Assembly: GCF_001866655.1 (NCBI RefSeq) | Contig: NZ_MLYR01000078.1 | Location: 1 to 43,656, forward strand | Length of the DNA: 43,656 nt | Origin: Bacillus sp. MUM 116 | GTDB taxonomy: Bacteria > Bacillota > Bacilli > Bacillales > Cytobacillaceae | Direction: 5' to 3' | Part shown: positions 1 to 8,202 of the stretch, piece after piece | How positions within the stretch are numbered: the stretch's first letter is position 1 | Layout: every line of letters begins with the position of its first letter | Position numbers and translations under genes: made by a program | Notes under the pieces: model-generated | Told to the model about the DNA's origin: nothing | Database searches by the model: none | What the model saw: only the letters and a program-made list of their open reading frames with translations

Positions 1-52
1 GATAGATGGTGTCTAACAATTGGGGTGCAGTTCAAGCAAGGTGGGTTTTTGT

Positions 53-1840
53 CTATAGTTTCGAAAACTCTTCAACCAATTCCCCAAATCGTTTTAAGGA
101 ATTTTCAATTGGGTAGGACGTCATCAAATCAACTCCGGTTTTCTTCAATAATTCAAGCGGGTAATCGGAACTTCCACTTTTTAAAAACTCAATATAGGAA
201 TCCAATGTTTGCTGATCCCCTTCCAAAATCTTCGTTGCCAAATGAATCGCCGATGCAAAGCCTGTTGCATATTTGTAAACATAAAACGGACGGTAAAAAT
301 GCGGAATCCTTGACCAGCCATACTTTACTTCCTCATCAAAAACAATTTCATCTCCATTATATTCACGGAATAAGGATTCGTATAATTGGTTAAACACTTC
401 CACATTTAACGGTTTCCCTTGCTCAGCCATTTCATGCGTTTTCATTTCAAACTCAGCAAACATAACTTGAGTGAAGAAAGTTCCTTTAAATTGATCGATA
501 AAATGATTAAGTAAATGCCTCTTGATATCAGGATTTTTTTCAGTGTTTAATAAATAATTAATTAACAATACTTCGTTCACCGTTGAAGCTACTTCAGCTA
601 CAAAAATACTATATCTTGCTGTAATTTGTGGTTGATATTTAGAACTGAGCCTACTGTGGACTCCATGACCGCATTCATGTGCCAAAGTAAACAAACTGTC
701 CAAATCATCTTGATGATTCAATAAGATAAACGGATGGACACCGTACACACCAAGATTATAGGCACCTGACCGCTTTCCAGGTGTTTCATGAACGTCAATA
801 TATCTTCCGACCTTAAACTCACTTAAGATGTTGATATAATTTTCACCCAATGGAGCTAATGCTTTACACATAATCTCAAATGCTTCATCATAAGAAATCA
901 CCTGCTTAACACCGCTTACGAGCGGAACACTTAAGTCATACTGACGAAGTTCTTCAAGTCCCAATTTTTCCTTGCGAATGCGTGTATAGCGGTGCATCGG
1001 AGCAATATTGTTTTTTGTGGTTTGGATCAGATTTTCATAAACCTCTTTTGGAACCTTATCACCAAATAACGCTTTTTCGAGCGCAGATGGGTATTGACGA
1101 ATTTTTGCCAGCTTTACATTATTTTTTATCGCGGCTGAAAGTGTGGAAGCAATCGAATTTTTCAACTGTACATATGGCTGATAATAAGCCGTGTATGCCT
1201 CTCTTCGCTTTTCCCGGTTCTCATCCTCAATTAATTTTGAATACATCCCACGAGTGAGTTCCACCTTTTCCCCATTTTCTTTCGTCACTTCACCAAACTT
1301 AATATCCGCATTATTGATCATTCCAAAAGTATGACTCGGAACGGAAAGTGCTTCACCTAATTGAGAAAGAAGTTCTTCCTGCTCTTTACTTAATACATGC
1401 TGCTTATAGCGGAATGATTCAAGAAGATCTTCTTTAAAGTATTCTAAGCCATCTTCGGATGCAATATAATCATTTAATGTTTTTTCTTCCAAGCTCAATA
1501 AGAATGGCATGAAAAAGGAAGTAGATGAACTAAATTTCACACTTAGCTGCTTTGCCCGGTCCAAGTAAACCTGAGAAGAAGTTTCTCTTGTATCCTCGTC
1601 CACTTGTAGCATCGCAAACGCATATAATTTGTTAAAATCAAAAGATAACTCCTCACTCAGTTTCAAATATTGATACAAGAAGTGGCCATCCGTTATATTT
1701 CCGTCAAATTGTTTAAGTTTCTCTGCCATTTTCTCAATATGCTGGTAATCTTCTTCCCAAATGCTTTCGTCCGCGTATAAATCAGCTAAATTCCATTTTT
1801 CATGTACGGGTATTTCTTTTCGATCTGTATAGGTTGTCAT
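53..1840 (-). CDS. pepF: Oligoendopeptidase F (M3 family zinc metallopeptidase)
   Basis: This 595-residue protein is a cytosolic M3-family metallopeptidase that cleaves short oligopeptides. The zinc motif HECGH is near residue 387, followed about 25 residues later by a Glu-rich helix (FVAEVASTVNE) that supplies the third ligand. Length and the C-terminal YKYATGFASA block are typical of bacterial PepF. I place the start at the internal ATG at 1840, because AAAGGAG lies 7 nt upstream of it; a longer frame reaches 1861 but has no ribosome site. It is monocistronic and convergent with whatever lies left of the window. Family assignment is firm; the natural substrates are unknown. Confidence 0.95.
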   Translation of the reverse strand: MTTYTDRKEIPVHEKWNLADLYADESIWEEDYQHIEKMAEKLKQFDGNITDGHFLYQYLKLSEELSFDFNKLYAFAMLQVDEDTRETSSQVYLDRAKQLSVKFSSSTSFFMPFLLSLEEKTLNDYIASEDGLEYFKEDLLESFRYKQHVLSKEQEELLSQLGEALSVPSHTFGMINNADIKFGEVTKENGEKVELTRGMYSKLIEDENREKRREAYTAYYQPYVQLKNSIASTLSAAIKNNVKLAKIRQYPSALEKALFGDKVPKEVYENLIQTTKNNIAPMHRYTRIRKEKLGLEELRQYDLSVPLVSGVKQVISYDEAFEIMCKALAPLGENYINILSEFKVGRYIDVHETPGKRSGAYNLGVYGVHPFILLNHQDDLDSLFTLAHECGHGVHSRLSSKYQPQITARYSIFVAEVASTVNEVLLINYLLNTEKNPDIKRHLLNHFIDQFKGTFFTQVMFAEFEMKTHEMAEQGKPLNVEVFNQLYESLFREYNGDEIVFDEEVKYGWSRIPHFYRPFYVYKYATGFASAIHLATKILEGDQQTLDSYIEFLKSGSSDYPLELLKKTGVDLMTSYPIENSLKRFGELVEEFSKL

Positions 1841-2002
1841 ATTAGGACTCCTTTTCCACAATTTTCTTAGTTACTATTATCACATGATAAATGACATAAT
1901 TAAAATATTTTACTTCTGTTTTACCCTATTTATTACCAGCCCTTTCTTGGCTTTTTTTCTGTTACAATTTTTAAGGGAAATACATGTAGGAGGAATCGAA
2001 AC

Positions 2003-3157
2003 ATGAAAAAACGCACAATCCTCCTTACACTGGTAATCTTGATTACCTTTACAGGAGGATTTTTCTCAGGAATCTTCTATACTAATAAAAACACAGAACA
2101 AACAAAAACACTTAAAATAGATCAAGCGCCAAGTTCGGCGGTAAAACCGGGACAAAAGCCAGTTTCAAAATGGGAGCAGCAGAAGAAAAAATCAAAGGTC
2201 CTAATCAGCTATGTCCAGGACTTTCGTGATCCTAATGTTGTCGATTATGCAAAAATGACTCACGTGATTTTTTCTTTTGCTCATCCAATGAAAGATGGAA
2301 GTATTGCATTAAATGGTAATACAGCATTAATGAATCTCAGGACAATGGTTAAAAAAGCACATAGCCACAATGTAAAAGCCATAGTTGCTGTTGGCGGCTG
2401 GTCTCATATGAATGGTGGGGAATCCTATGAATATTTTAAAGCAGCTATTTCTAATCCTGTTTCCCGTACAAAACTAGTGTACGAGCTTACAAGTTTAGCA
2501 GACCGGGAAAAACTTGATGGAATTGATATTGATTTTGAATTCCCGCGTTCCTCGGCAGATGCACACAACCTAGCTATTTTTACAAAAGAGCTCAGCGAAA
2601 AGCTACATTCTAAAAAGAAAGAACTATCGATGGCAGTTTATTCAAAAATTCATGCAGTTACCGGCACTGTAATAGGATTTGTTGTGTATGAGCCTTCCAT
2701 GTTTCAATATACCGATCATGTTAATATCATGGCGTATGACGGGCAATGGGACGGCGGTTACCACGCTTCTAACTTGTCACCATATCCATACACGGAGAAA
2801 ATTGTAAACTATTGGACGAACCTTTTTAAAACAAATCACTTATCAACTGAAAAACTTGTGTTGGGGGTTCCAGCATATGCACAGCCGGTAAATCCAAAAA
2901 TTAAACAGGTTTCCTATGCAGCAATTATTCATAAAGATCCGGCCAATGCCACTAAGAATGTCGTGAAAATGAACGGTACTACCTATTACTATAATGGTGG
3001 AACGACAATGAAACTAAAAACCAAGCTGGCGCTTGACCATGGCTTCGGCGGAATGATGATGTGGGAAGCCGGCCATGATGCCAAAGGTCCAGAAAGTTTA
3101 ACCAGTGCGATTTTTGATGCTTTGAATGAATCAAAACAATATACGTATAAGCAGTAA
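2003..3157 (+). CDS. Membrane-anchored or secreted GH18 glycosidase (chitinase-like)
   Basis: The 384-residue product starts with a basic stretch and a hydrophobic segment (residues about 5-27), so it is a signal-anchor or exported protein, followed by a lysine-rich linker. From residue about 67 it matches a GH18 TIM barrel: ISYVQDF, THVIFSFAH, VGGWSH, and the catalytic DGIDIDFE at residues 172-179 with the acid Glu at 179, then NIMAYDG and GGMMMWEAGHD. The ribosome site GTAGGAGG precedes the ATG. No LysM or chitin-binding domain is present, unlike spore germination hydrolases such as YaaH. GH18 members cleave chitin, peptidoglycan or host glycans; which applies here cannot be told. A terminator follows. 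Confidence 0.9.
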   Translation: MKKRTILLTLVILITFTGGFFSGIFYTNKNTEQTKTLKIDQAPSSAVKPGQKPVSKWEQQKKKSKVLISYVQDFRDPNVVDYAKMTHVIFSFAHPMKDGSIALNGNTALMNLRTMVKKAHSHNVKAIVAVGGWSHMNGGESYEYFKAAISNPVSRTKLVYELTSLADREKLDGIDIDFEFPRSSADAHNLAIFTKELSEKLHSKKKELSMAVYSKIHAVTGTVIGFVVYEPSMFQYTDHVNIMAYDGQWDGGYHASNLSPYPYTEKIVNYWTNLFKTNHLSTEKLVLGVPAYAQPVNPKIKQVSYAAIIHKDPANATKNVVKMNGTTYYYNGGTTMKLKTKLALDHGFGGMMMWEAGHDAKGPESLTSAIFDALNESKQYTYKQ

Positions 3158-3164
3158 TGACATA

Positions 3165-3197
3165 AGCAGTTATCTTGTAGCCGATAACTGCTTTTTT
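3165..3197. terminator. Rho-independent terminator between convergent genes
   Basis: A perfect 10-bp stem, AGCAGTTATC and GATAACTGCT, with an 8-nt loop and a T-run on the plus strand. It ends the GH18 gene and abuts the stop codon of the convergent hydrolase. Confidence 0.9.
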
Positions 3198-3199
3198 GA

Positions 3200-3991
3200 T
3201 TATATTTCCTTTAAGAATTTAGTTATTTCGGCAATGAGTACATTAGGATTTTCATACATACTCATATGTCCTGAGTCTTTTATCACTTCTTGCTTAATAT
3301 TCGGTTTAGACACGGAAAAAGTCTTTTCTTTCGGTATTATTTGATCATCTTCACCGGCAATTAACAAAACGGGAAGAGTTGTATTATCTAACACAGAATT
3401 TCGATCCGGCCTATTTTTCATGGCAGCTAATGTTCCAATCGCTCCATCTGGTGGAGTGGTATACCCGATCTGTTTTGCCATTTCAACGTATTCAGCTTTC
3501 TTTTCAACATTTTCTGGTGAAAAGAGCTTTGGAACTAACCCATCAATGAGAGCCCGAATTCCGGACTGTTTAACCTTATCTGCATTCGCATCCCTCCCCT
3601 TTTTTGCCTCTTCAGAATCCGGGAAGGCGGTTGAATGAATAAGGGAAAATCCATTTAACCGCTCACTAAACTTCTCCGCAAAAGCAAGTGCTATGTACCC
3701 TCCCAATGAGTGGCCAAACATCGTTATCTTATCTATCTTTAGATTATCTAAAAACTCTTTGATGACGTCTGCAAAAAGTTCAATGGATTCACTATCTTTA
3801 AATACAGAGGTTTCACCATGACCCGGCAGATCTGGAGCAATAATCCGGTAATTTTTTGTTAAGCTTGGAATAACTTCCTCCCAATAACGGCTGCTTCCGC
3901 AAAAACCATGAAGGAGAATTATGGGTGTTCCATTTCCTTTATCGATATATGCAATTGTTCCATTTTTCAATTCAATAGATTGGGCTTCCAT
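3200..3991 (-). CDS. Alpha/beta hydrolase
   Basis: A 263-residue alpha/beta-hydrolase. It shows the oxyanion-hole HGFCGSSRYW near residue 28, the nucleophile elbow GHSLGGY (Ser near residue 95), a late acid in AGEDDQI and the catalytic His in DSGHMSMYENP. I start it at ATG 3991, preceded by AAAGGA about 13 nt upstream. A longer frame opens at 4045 inside the upstream OsmC gene but lacks a ribosome site. It is cotranscribed with the OsmC-like gene and could overlap it by 26 nt if the long start is used. Such proteins include esterases, haloperoxidases and C-C hydrolases; the substrate is unknown. Confidence 0.88.
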   Translation of the reverse strand: MEAQSIELKNGTIAYIDKGNGTPIILLHGFCGSSRYWEEVIPSLTKNYRIIAPDLPGHGETSVFKDSESIELFADVIKEFLDNLKIDKITMFGHSLGGYIALAFAEKFSERLNGFSLIHSTAFPDSEEAKKGRDANADKVKQSGIRALIDGLVPKLFSPENVEKKAEYVEMAKQIGYTTPPDGAIGTLAAMKNRPDRNSVLDNTTLPVLLIAGEDDQIIPKEKTFSVSKPNIKQEVIKDSGHMSMYENPNVLIAEITKFLKEI

Positions 3992-4019
3992 TTTAATGTC
4001 ACATTCCTTTCTAAACCAT

Positions 4020-4442
4020 TTAAATTCTTTTTGTTTCCCCGCCATTTATTGAGTAACTAGCATGGATATCTGCACTTAATGAATGGGATACGGAACAATA
4101 TTTATCCATAGAAAGCTGGATGGCACGAATGACCTTATCTTCAGGGAGGTCCCCTTCCAATGCATAATGAATAAGAATTTCTGTAAATTTTTTCGGATGT
4201 TCGTCGGCCCGATGACCCTCTACTTCCATGAAAAATTTAGAAGGATTCAACCGCATTTTTGTCAATATAGAGATAATATCAATCCCTGTACAGCCTGCAA
4301 CAGCATTAAGCAATAATTCAGTCGGCCTTGCTCCGCTATTCGTACCTCCTACTTCTTCTGCAGCATCCATTTTGATTTCATGACCGGATGGTGTCGTACT
4401 CGCAAAAGCCATTTTTCCTGTCCAATCTATTTTTGTCTTCAC
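4020..4442 (-). CDS. OsmC/YhfA-family peroxiredoxin-like protein
   Basis: A 140-residue OsmC-superfamily protein, which typically uses two cysteines to reduce organic hydroperoxides. The first Cys lies in NAVAGCTGIDIIS (residue about 51) and the second in DKYCSVSHS (about 115), the normal spacing for this family. Length is normal. The start is a GTG at 4442 with GGGGG eight bases upstream. It is the first gene of a two-gene unit with the alpha/beta hydrolase and sits next to an esterase/DoxX/dioxygenase operon, which suits a stress or electrophile-defence role; that last point is inference. Confidence 0.9.
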   Translation of the reverse strand: MKTKIDWTGKMAFASTTPSGHEIKMDAAEEVGGTNSGARPTELLLNAVAGCTGIDIISILTKMRLNPSKFFMEVEGHRADEHPKKFTEILIHYALEGDLPEDKVIRAIQLSMDKYCSVSHSLSADIHASYSINGGETKRI

Positions 4443-4545
4443 TAGTAAAACCCCCTAATTTATTAACTAAAAATTTTTATGTAGTCAATTTCCATATTAG
4501 TACAATTCATATCATAATATTCCAAACTAGTATTGATTTTAAACA

Positions 4546-4577
4546 AAGAAAAAACAGACCAATAATAGTCTGTTTTT
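4546..4577 (-). terminator. Terminator of the dioxygenase operon
   Basis: On the minus strand AAACAGAC and GTCTGTTT pair around an 8-nt loop and run into TTTTTTCTTTG. It lies just downstream of the LigB-type gene. Confidence 0.8.
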
Positions 4578-4585
4578 AAAATTAA

Positions 4586-5365
4586 TCATCCAAATTGCCA
4601 AACACTATGACTCAAATTTCCATAGCGGAAACTTCTATGGAGTAATTCTGCTTTTTTTGTATCATCCGCTGCTCCCAATGCATAAAAAAGCGGAACAAAG
4701 TGTTCATTTCCATAAGGTGGAACCGCATATGGAGCATTTGGAGCAAGTTTCTCATAATTGAAAAGAGTATCTACATCCCAATTTTTCAAATGAAATGCTA
4801 GCCATTCATCAAATTCAAGTGCCCATGAATCAACTTGGCCATTATCCGCCCATTTCACTGCTCTAAGGTTATGAACAGTTCCACCGCTCCCAATGATTAA
4901 AATATCCTTTTCTCTTAAAGCTGCTAAAGATTGACCAATTTTATATTGCTCTTCTGGTGTAAGATTTGGATTAACAGACATAGCAATAACTGGGATATCC
5001 GCATTAGGATAAAGCAAACGAAGCACTACCCAAGATCCATGATCTAAACCTCGAGTTGTTTCAATTTGAAAAGGTACCCCATTTTGGGTGAACAATTCTT
5101 CGATTTCTTTTGCCGTTTCCAATTGGCCTTTTGCTGGATATTGAATTGTATATAAAGCTGGGTCGAAGCCACCAAAATCATAAATGGTGGAATAGGTATC
5201 GACCTCACTCACTTTTTGAACATTAGACTCCCAATGAGCTGAAAACACAACAATCGCTTTTGGGCGTGGCATCGATTGTCCCAACTGGGTGATAAACTGT
5301 GTATACTCATTGTTTTCAATTGCGAGCAACGGAGCTCCGTGTGCGATAAATAGTGATGGCATCAT
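4586..5365 (-). CDS. LigB-type extradiol dioxygenase (YgiD / DODA-like)
   Basis: A 259-residue protein of the class III extradiol ring-cleavage dioxygenase superfamily, close to the 4,5-DOPA dioxygenase group. Metal-site histidines are visible in PSLFIAHGAPLLAI (residue about 8), VVFSAHWES (about 45) and LDHGSWVVL (about 123), and a later His in GSGGTVHNLR. The family opens catechol-type rings using Zn or Fe. The ATG at 5365 has GGAG eight bases upstream; a second ATG follows directly. It is the last gene of an operon with DoxX and an esterase, and a terminator follows. The natural substrate is not known. Confidence 0.9.
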   Translation of the reverse strand: MMPSLFIAHGAPLLAIENNEYTQFITQLGQSMPRPKAIVVFSAHWESNVQKVSEVDTYSTIYDFGGFDPALYTIQYPAKGQLETAKEIEELFTQNGVPFQIETTRGLDHGSWVVLRLLYPNADIPVIAMSVNPNLTPEEQYKIGQSLAALREKDILIIGSGGTVHNLRAVKWADNGQVDSWALEFDEWLAFHLKNWDVDTLFNYEKLAPNAPYAVPPYGNEHFVPLFYALGAADDTKKAELLHRSFRYGNLSHSVWQFG

Positions 5366-5389
5366 GTTATTTTCTCCTCACTTTTAAAA

Positions 5390-5812
5390 TTAAACAGAAG
5401 TTGAATTCGTTTTTTGTCCTTTAACAATTAGTGAATCGATTGAAAACAGTTTACTTCCATTGATTGCGATAAAGATTGCCATTGCCAGGAATGCAAGATC
5501 TAATTCATAACCAGCCATTTGACCATTCCCTAAAAATCCGACAGCTAATTTTACTTTTAACGTTGCCCCAGCCATTAACAAAACAAATAAGGCTGCAACT
5601 ACTCTGCTTCCTAAACCAATGACAAGGAGAATACCTCCAAGGATTTCAAATGAAGCAACGACATAAGCCATAAATCCAGGTAATCCCATGCTGCTGAACC
5701 AACCGGCAATATTTTCAATCCCGCCTTGGAACTTAGCTAAACCATGAATGAAAAATGTTATCCCTAAAATTACACGTAATATAATCGTACCAACCTCATA
5801 TTTATTTATCAT
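5390..5812 (-). CDS. DoxX-family integral membrane protein
   Basis: A 140-residue membrane protein with four hydrophobic helices and the DoxX signature start (GTIILRVILGITFFIHGLAKF). DoxX relatives include MhqP/YdfP of B. subtilis, which is induced by hydroquinones and catechol. It sits between an esterase and a LigB dioxygenase on one transcript, and that neighbourhood resembles the Mhq-type quinone-resistance sets. The biochemical role of DoxX proteins is poorly known; an electron-transfer or quinone-related function is usually proposed. Confidence 0.9.
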   Translation of the reverse strand: MINKYEVGTIILRVILGITFFIHGLAKFQGGIENIAGWFSSMGLPGFMAYVVASFEILGGILLVIGLGSRVVAALFVLLMAGATLKVKLAVGFLGNGQMAGYELDLAFLAMAIFIAINGSKLFSIDSLIVKGQKTNSTSV

Positions 5813-5851
5813 TTTTTCTTCCTCCCTATTTTTCCACTTTTTTTAAAAAAA

Positions 5852-6496
5852 TTAATTCTTTAAACTGTCTGCGATCCATTCCATGAAGTCCTGCTGGTTC
5901 CTCAAGGAAACGCTATGGCCTTCATGGTAGGTTTTGAAGGTTACTTGTGCCCCTAAGTCGCGAAAATATTCTTGATTTGCAACTCCCCATTCATAGGGAA
6001 GAACCTGATCCATATCACCATGGGAAATAAATAAGGACAGATCATTTACTGGTTTGATTTCATATTCTTCTTTAACAAATCCAGGAATATATCCGCTGAG
6101 TGCAATAATTCCTTTAATTCGATTTCCTAACGTCAATCCGAGCGTCATAGAAACAATTGCCCCTTGACTAAAGCCAAGAAGGTACAAATGATTTGAATCG
6201 ATTGGATACTGTTCGCTTACATAATCAATAAAACTTGTTAGCTTACGAATCCCTTCATCAAATACCTCTCGATGCGGTTTTCCATACCCTTCAATCGTAA
6301 AAAAAGCATAGCCAGGCGGTTGTGTTAAATGTCCCCGAACACTAAATATGAAAAACTGCTCATCCAGCCCCTCTACTAAAGTCAGCATATTTTGTTCATT
6401 GCTGCCGATCCCATGCATTACAAACAAAGCTGGATAAGTTTTGTTTGGATCAACATGTTTTGGTTTTCTTAGTTCATAAATCAACGGTGAACTCAT
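5852..6496 (-). CDS. Phospholipase/carboxylesterase-family alpha/beta hydrolase (MhqD/YodD-like)
   Basis: A 214-residue serine hydrolase of the phospholipase/carboxylesterase group. The oxyanion region is MHGIGSNEQN (residue about 28), the nucleophile elbow LGFSQGAIVS (Ser near 110), the Asp lies in SHGDMDQVLPY and the His in YHEGHSVS. It resembles B. subtilis MhqD (YodD), part of the MhqR regulon. It is the first gene of the esterase-DoxX-dioxygenase operon, which reads leftward from a region carrying a 10-bp inverted repeat. The ATG at 6496 follows an AAAGGA ribosome site. The substrate is unknown. Confidence 0.88.
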   Translation of the reverse strand: MSSPLIYELRKPKHVDPNKTYPALFVMHGIGSNEQNMLTLVEGLDEQFFIFSVRGHLTQPPGYAFFTIEGYGKPHREVFDEGIRKLTSFIDYVSEQYPIDSNHLYLLGFSQGAIVSMTLGLTLGNRIKGIIALSGYIPGFVKEEYEIKPVNDLSLFISHGDMDQVLPYEWGVANQEYFRDLGAQVTFKTYHEGHSVSLRNQQDFMEWIADSLKN

Positions 6497-6587
6497 ACTT
6501 AATCATCCTTTCTTTTGCTTTACTACTAAGTTGGCTATTTATCAACATTAAAATCCACGGCCTGATGTATTTAAATAGTGATAATAA

Positions 6588-6634
6588 ATTCATATTACAA
6601 AACTTATAGAGATATTTTGTTTCTTAATATGAAT
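6588..6634. promoter_or_regulatory. Perfect 10-bp inverted repeat in divergent promoter region
   Basis: ATTCATATTA (6588-6597) and TAATATGAAT (6625-6634) are exact reverse complements 27 bp apart, centred between the esterase operon and the XRE-cupin regulator. This is a plausible operator for the adjacent regulator, with two half-sites about 3.5 helical turns apart centre to centre. The region is AT-rich, so a chance palindrome cannot be excluded. Confidence 0.55.
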
Positions 6635-6670
6635 ATTATTTATTTATAAGATAACAATATACTTTATAGA

Positions 6671-6700
6671 TTGTCAATTGTTTTTTTGCTAATATATAAA
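6671..6700 (+). promoter_or_regulatory. Candidate sigma-A promoter of XRE-cupin gene
   Basis: TTGTCA at 6671-6676 and TATATA at 6693-6698 (16-bp spacer) or TATAAA at 6695-6700 (18 bp). It lies 30-60 bp upstream of the regulator start and to the right of the inverted repeat. Confidence 0.45.
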
Positions 6701-6727
6701 TATGTTTCATAATAGAAAACTTAAGAG

Positions 6728-7276
6728 GTGGTACTTCTGGATATTGGAGCAAAAATTCGGGCAATACGAAAGAGAAAAAAAATCACCATTGCCCAAATGT
6801 GTGAAGGTACGGGGCTTTCAAAGGGATTTATCAGTAATGTCGAAAACAATAACACATCCCCATCCATTAATACCCTGCAAACCATTGCAGAATTTCTTGA
6901 TGTTCCTATGCCTTATTTATTGTTAAAAAAAGAACAGCATATGCGGGTAGTGAGAAAAAATGAACGATCTCAAACAACGTATAATACGTTAAAAATCGAA
7001 CATATCTCATCTAAGGGTGGATTGCGTATGATGAGTGTGGAGTTCCCGCCAGGAGCATCCATGGGAGAAGCCAATGCACATGAAGGAGAAGAATGTCATT
7101 TAGTTTTAGAAGGAAAGGTTCTCGCGGAGCAGGGAGAGGATTCCGTTATTTTAGAAGAAGGCGATTCCTTCAGTTGGAATGCAAGTGTTCCTCATTTTGT
7201 TAAAAATATCGGAGCCACAATAGCAGTTGTATTAATTTCGATTTATTCAGATACAGAATTGAAGGATCTATTTTAA
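6728..7276 (+). CDS. XRE-family transcriptional regulator with C-terminal cupin
   Basis: A 182-residue regulator. An N-terminal lambda-Cro-type helix-turn-helix (IGAKIRAIRKRKKITIAQMC, then GLSKGFISNVENN) occupies residues about 5-60. A cupin_2 sensor barrel follows (PPGASMGEANAHEGEECHLV, later EEGDSFSWNASVPHFVKN). Such proteins sense small metabolites and repress adjacent operons. The start is uncertain: GTG 6728 gives the listed frame, but AAGAGGTGG overlaps it and is better spaced for CTG at 6737, which would yield a product starting MDIGAKIR. The stop codon overlaps the 8-bp target duplication of the repeat element that follows. It probably controls the divergent esterase operon (inference). 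Confidence 0.88.
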   Translation: MVLLDIGAKIRAIRKRKKITIAQMCEGTGLSKGFISNVENNNTSPSINTLQTIAEFLDVPMPYLLLKKEQHMRVVRKNERSQTTYNTLKIEHISSKGGLRMMSVEFPPGASMGEANAHEGEECHLVLEGKVLAEQGEDSVILEEGDSFSWNASVPHFVKNIGATIAVVLISIYSDTELKDLF

Positions 7277-7281
7277 AAATT

Positions 7282-7464
7282 GGCTCTGTTAAATTTGGTT
7301 GTTGATTTCCGCTCCAGGCGCTTCGCTTTCCGTGGGCGGTCCGGGGAGCCTCCTCGTCGCTTCGCTCCTGCGGGGTCTCCCCTGACCCGTACTCCCACAG
7401 GAGTCTTCGCGACTTCCGCTCCAATCAACAGTGTTAATAATCAACATTGACCTTTAACATAGCC
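7282..7464. mobile_element. MITE-like element, full copy (183 bp)
   Basis: Terminal inverted repeats GGCTCTGTTAAA (left) and TTTAACATAGCC (right) match at 11 of 12 positions, and TAAAAATT is directly repeated on both flanks (7274-7281 and 7465-7472) as an 8-bp target duplication. A GC-rich 107-bp core (7316-7422) is bounded by direct repeats TTCCGCTCC. There is no credible ORF, so it would be non-autonomous. The core resembles a repeat I recall from many Bacillaceae genomes. The ends resemble IS6- or ISL3-type ends, which also make 8-bp duplications, but that link is a guess. Confidence 0.75.
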
Positions 7465-7472
7465 TAAAAATT

Positions 7473-7504
7473 AAAACAGCTGCGAAAAGCTTCGCAGCTG
7501 TTTT
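7473..7504. terminator. Bidirectional terminator, XRE / TetR
   Basis: A perfect 14-bp stem (AAAACAGCTGCGAA and its complement) around a 4-nt loop, with A- and T-runs on either side. It serves the convergent XRE and TetR genes and overlaps the TetR stop codon. Confidence 0.92.
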
Positions 7505-8084
7505 AATCATTTTTAATTCCGCACCAAAAATTCTTCCATATATTCTCTATTCTTGGTTTCATCTTTTCTACACCATAAAAGGATAATTCAATAAATATCC
7601 CGTCAATTAAACAATAGAAGGACATAATAAAATCTTCGATATTTCCTTTTCGAATTTCCCCTTTTTCCATTCCTGCTTTAATAATCGAACGAAGAATATC
7701 AGACATTTCTTCTTCCGAACGGAAAAACTGGTTATGTAATTGCTCCTTTAATAGCTCAGGAGGGAAAACCATTGCTCTGTTTAAAAAGGAGGATTGGTCC
7801 TCAAACTCAATATAATACTGAAAAGTTACCGTAAGAATCTGATTTAACTTCTCTTTGGCCGATAATTCCTTAATACTATCCATTATGTTTTTTATTTTTT
7901 GTACATGAAACAACAATATATTTTCATAAATTGTTAAAAAAATCTCTTCTTTACTTTTAAAATGGTTATAAATTGATGGCTTTTGGATTCCTACTGTCTT
8001 TGCGATTTCTGCTAAACTGGTTCCCTCATATCCATTTTTTGCAAAAAGAGCTAATGCTGCTTCAAGAATCTTATCCTTTGTCAT
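7503..8084 (-). CDS. TetR/AcrR-family transcriptional regulator
   Basis: A 193-residue TetR-family repressor. The N-terminal helix-turn-helix (AALALFAKNGYEGTSLAEIA, then IQKPSIYNHFKSKEEIF) covers residues about 8-50; the rest is an all-helical ligand domain. I choose ATG 8084 because GGGGGA lies 5-10 bases upstream; the frame extends to 8108 without support. It follows the agmatinase-family gene on the same strand with a terminator between. A perfect 16-bp palindrome sits in that neighbour's promoter, so it is the natural candidate target. The ligand is unknown. Confidence 0.92.
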   Translation of the reverse strand: MTKDKILEAALALFAKNGYEGTSLAEIAKTVGIQKPSIYNHFKSKEEIFLTIYENILLFHVQKIKNIMDSIKELSAKEKLNQILTVTFQYYIEFEDQSSFLNRAMVFPPELLKEQLHNQFFRSEEEMSDILRSIIKAGMEKGEIRKGNIEDFIMSFYCLIDGIFIELSFYGVEKMKPRIENIWKNFWCGIKND

Positions 8085-8160
8085 AACTGTCCCCCAAAAA
8101 AATAACATCTTTCGTCAATTATAAACCTTAATGATGTCAAAAGTCTAAAGGAGACAGTTA

Positions 8161-8197
8161 AAAAAGTTCTGTTTTAAACACGAAAACAGAACTTTTT
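8161..8197. terminator. Terminator after agmatinase-family gene
   Basis: A perfect 15-bp stem (AAAAAGTTCTGTTTT with its complement) around a 7-nt loop, with T-runs on both strands. It separates the agmatinase-family gene from the TetR gene. Confidence 0.9.
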
Positions 8198-8202
8198 TAT
8201 GT

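Noticed and set aside
7200..7424. 74-codon frame across the XRE end and the repeat
   Set aside because: It arises from the GC-rich repeat core, which gives long frames by composition; no start signal.
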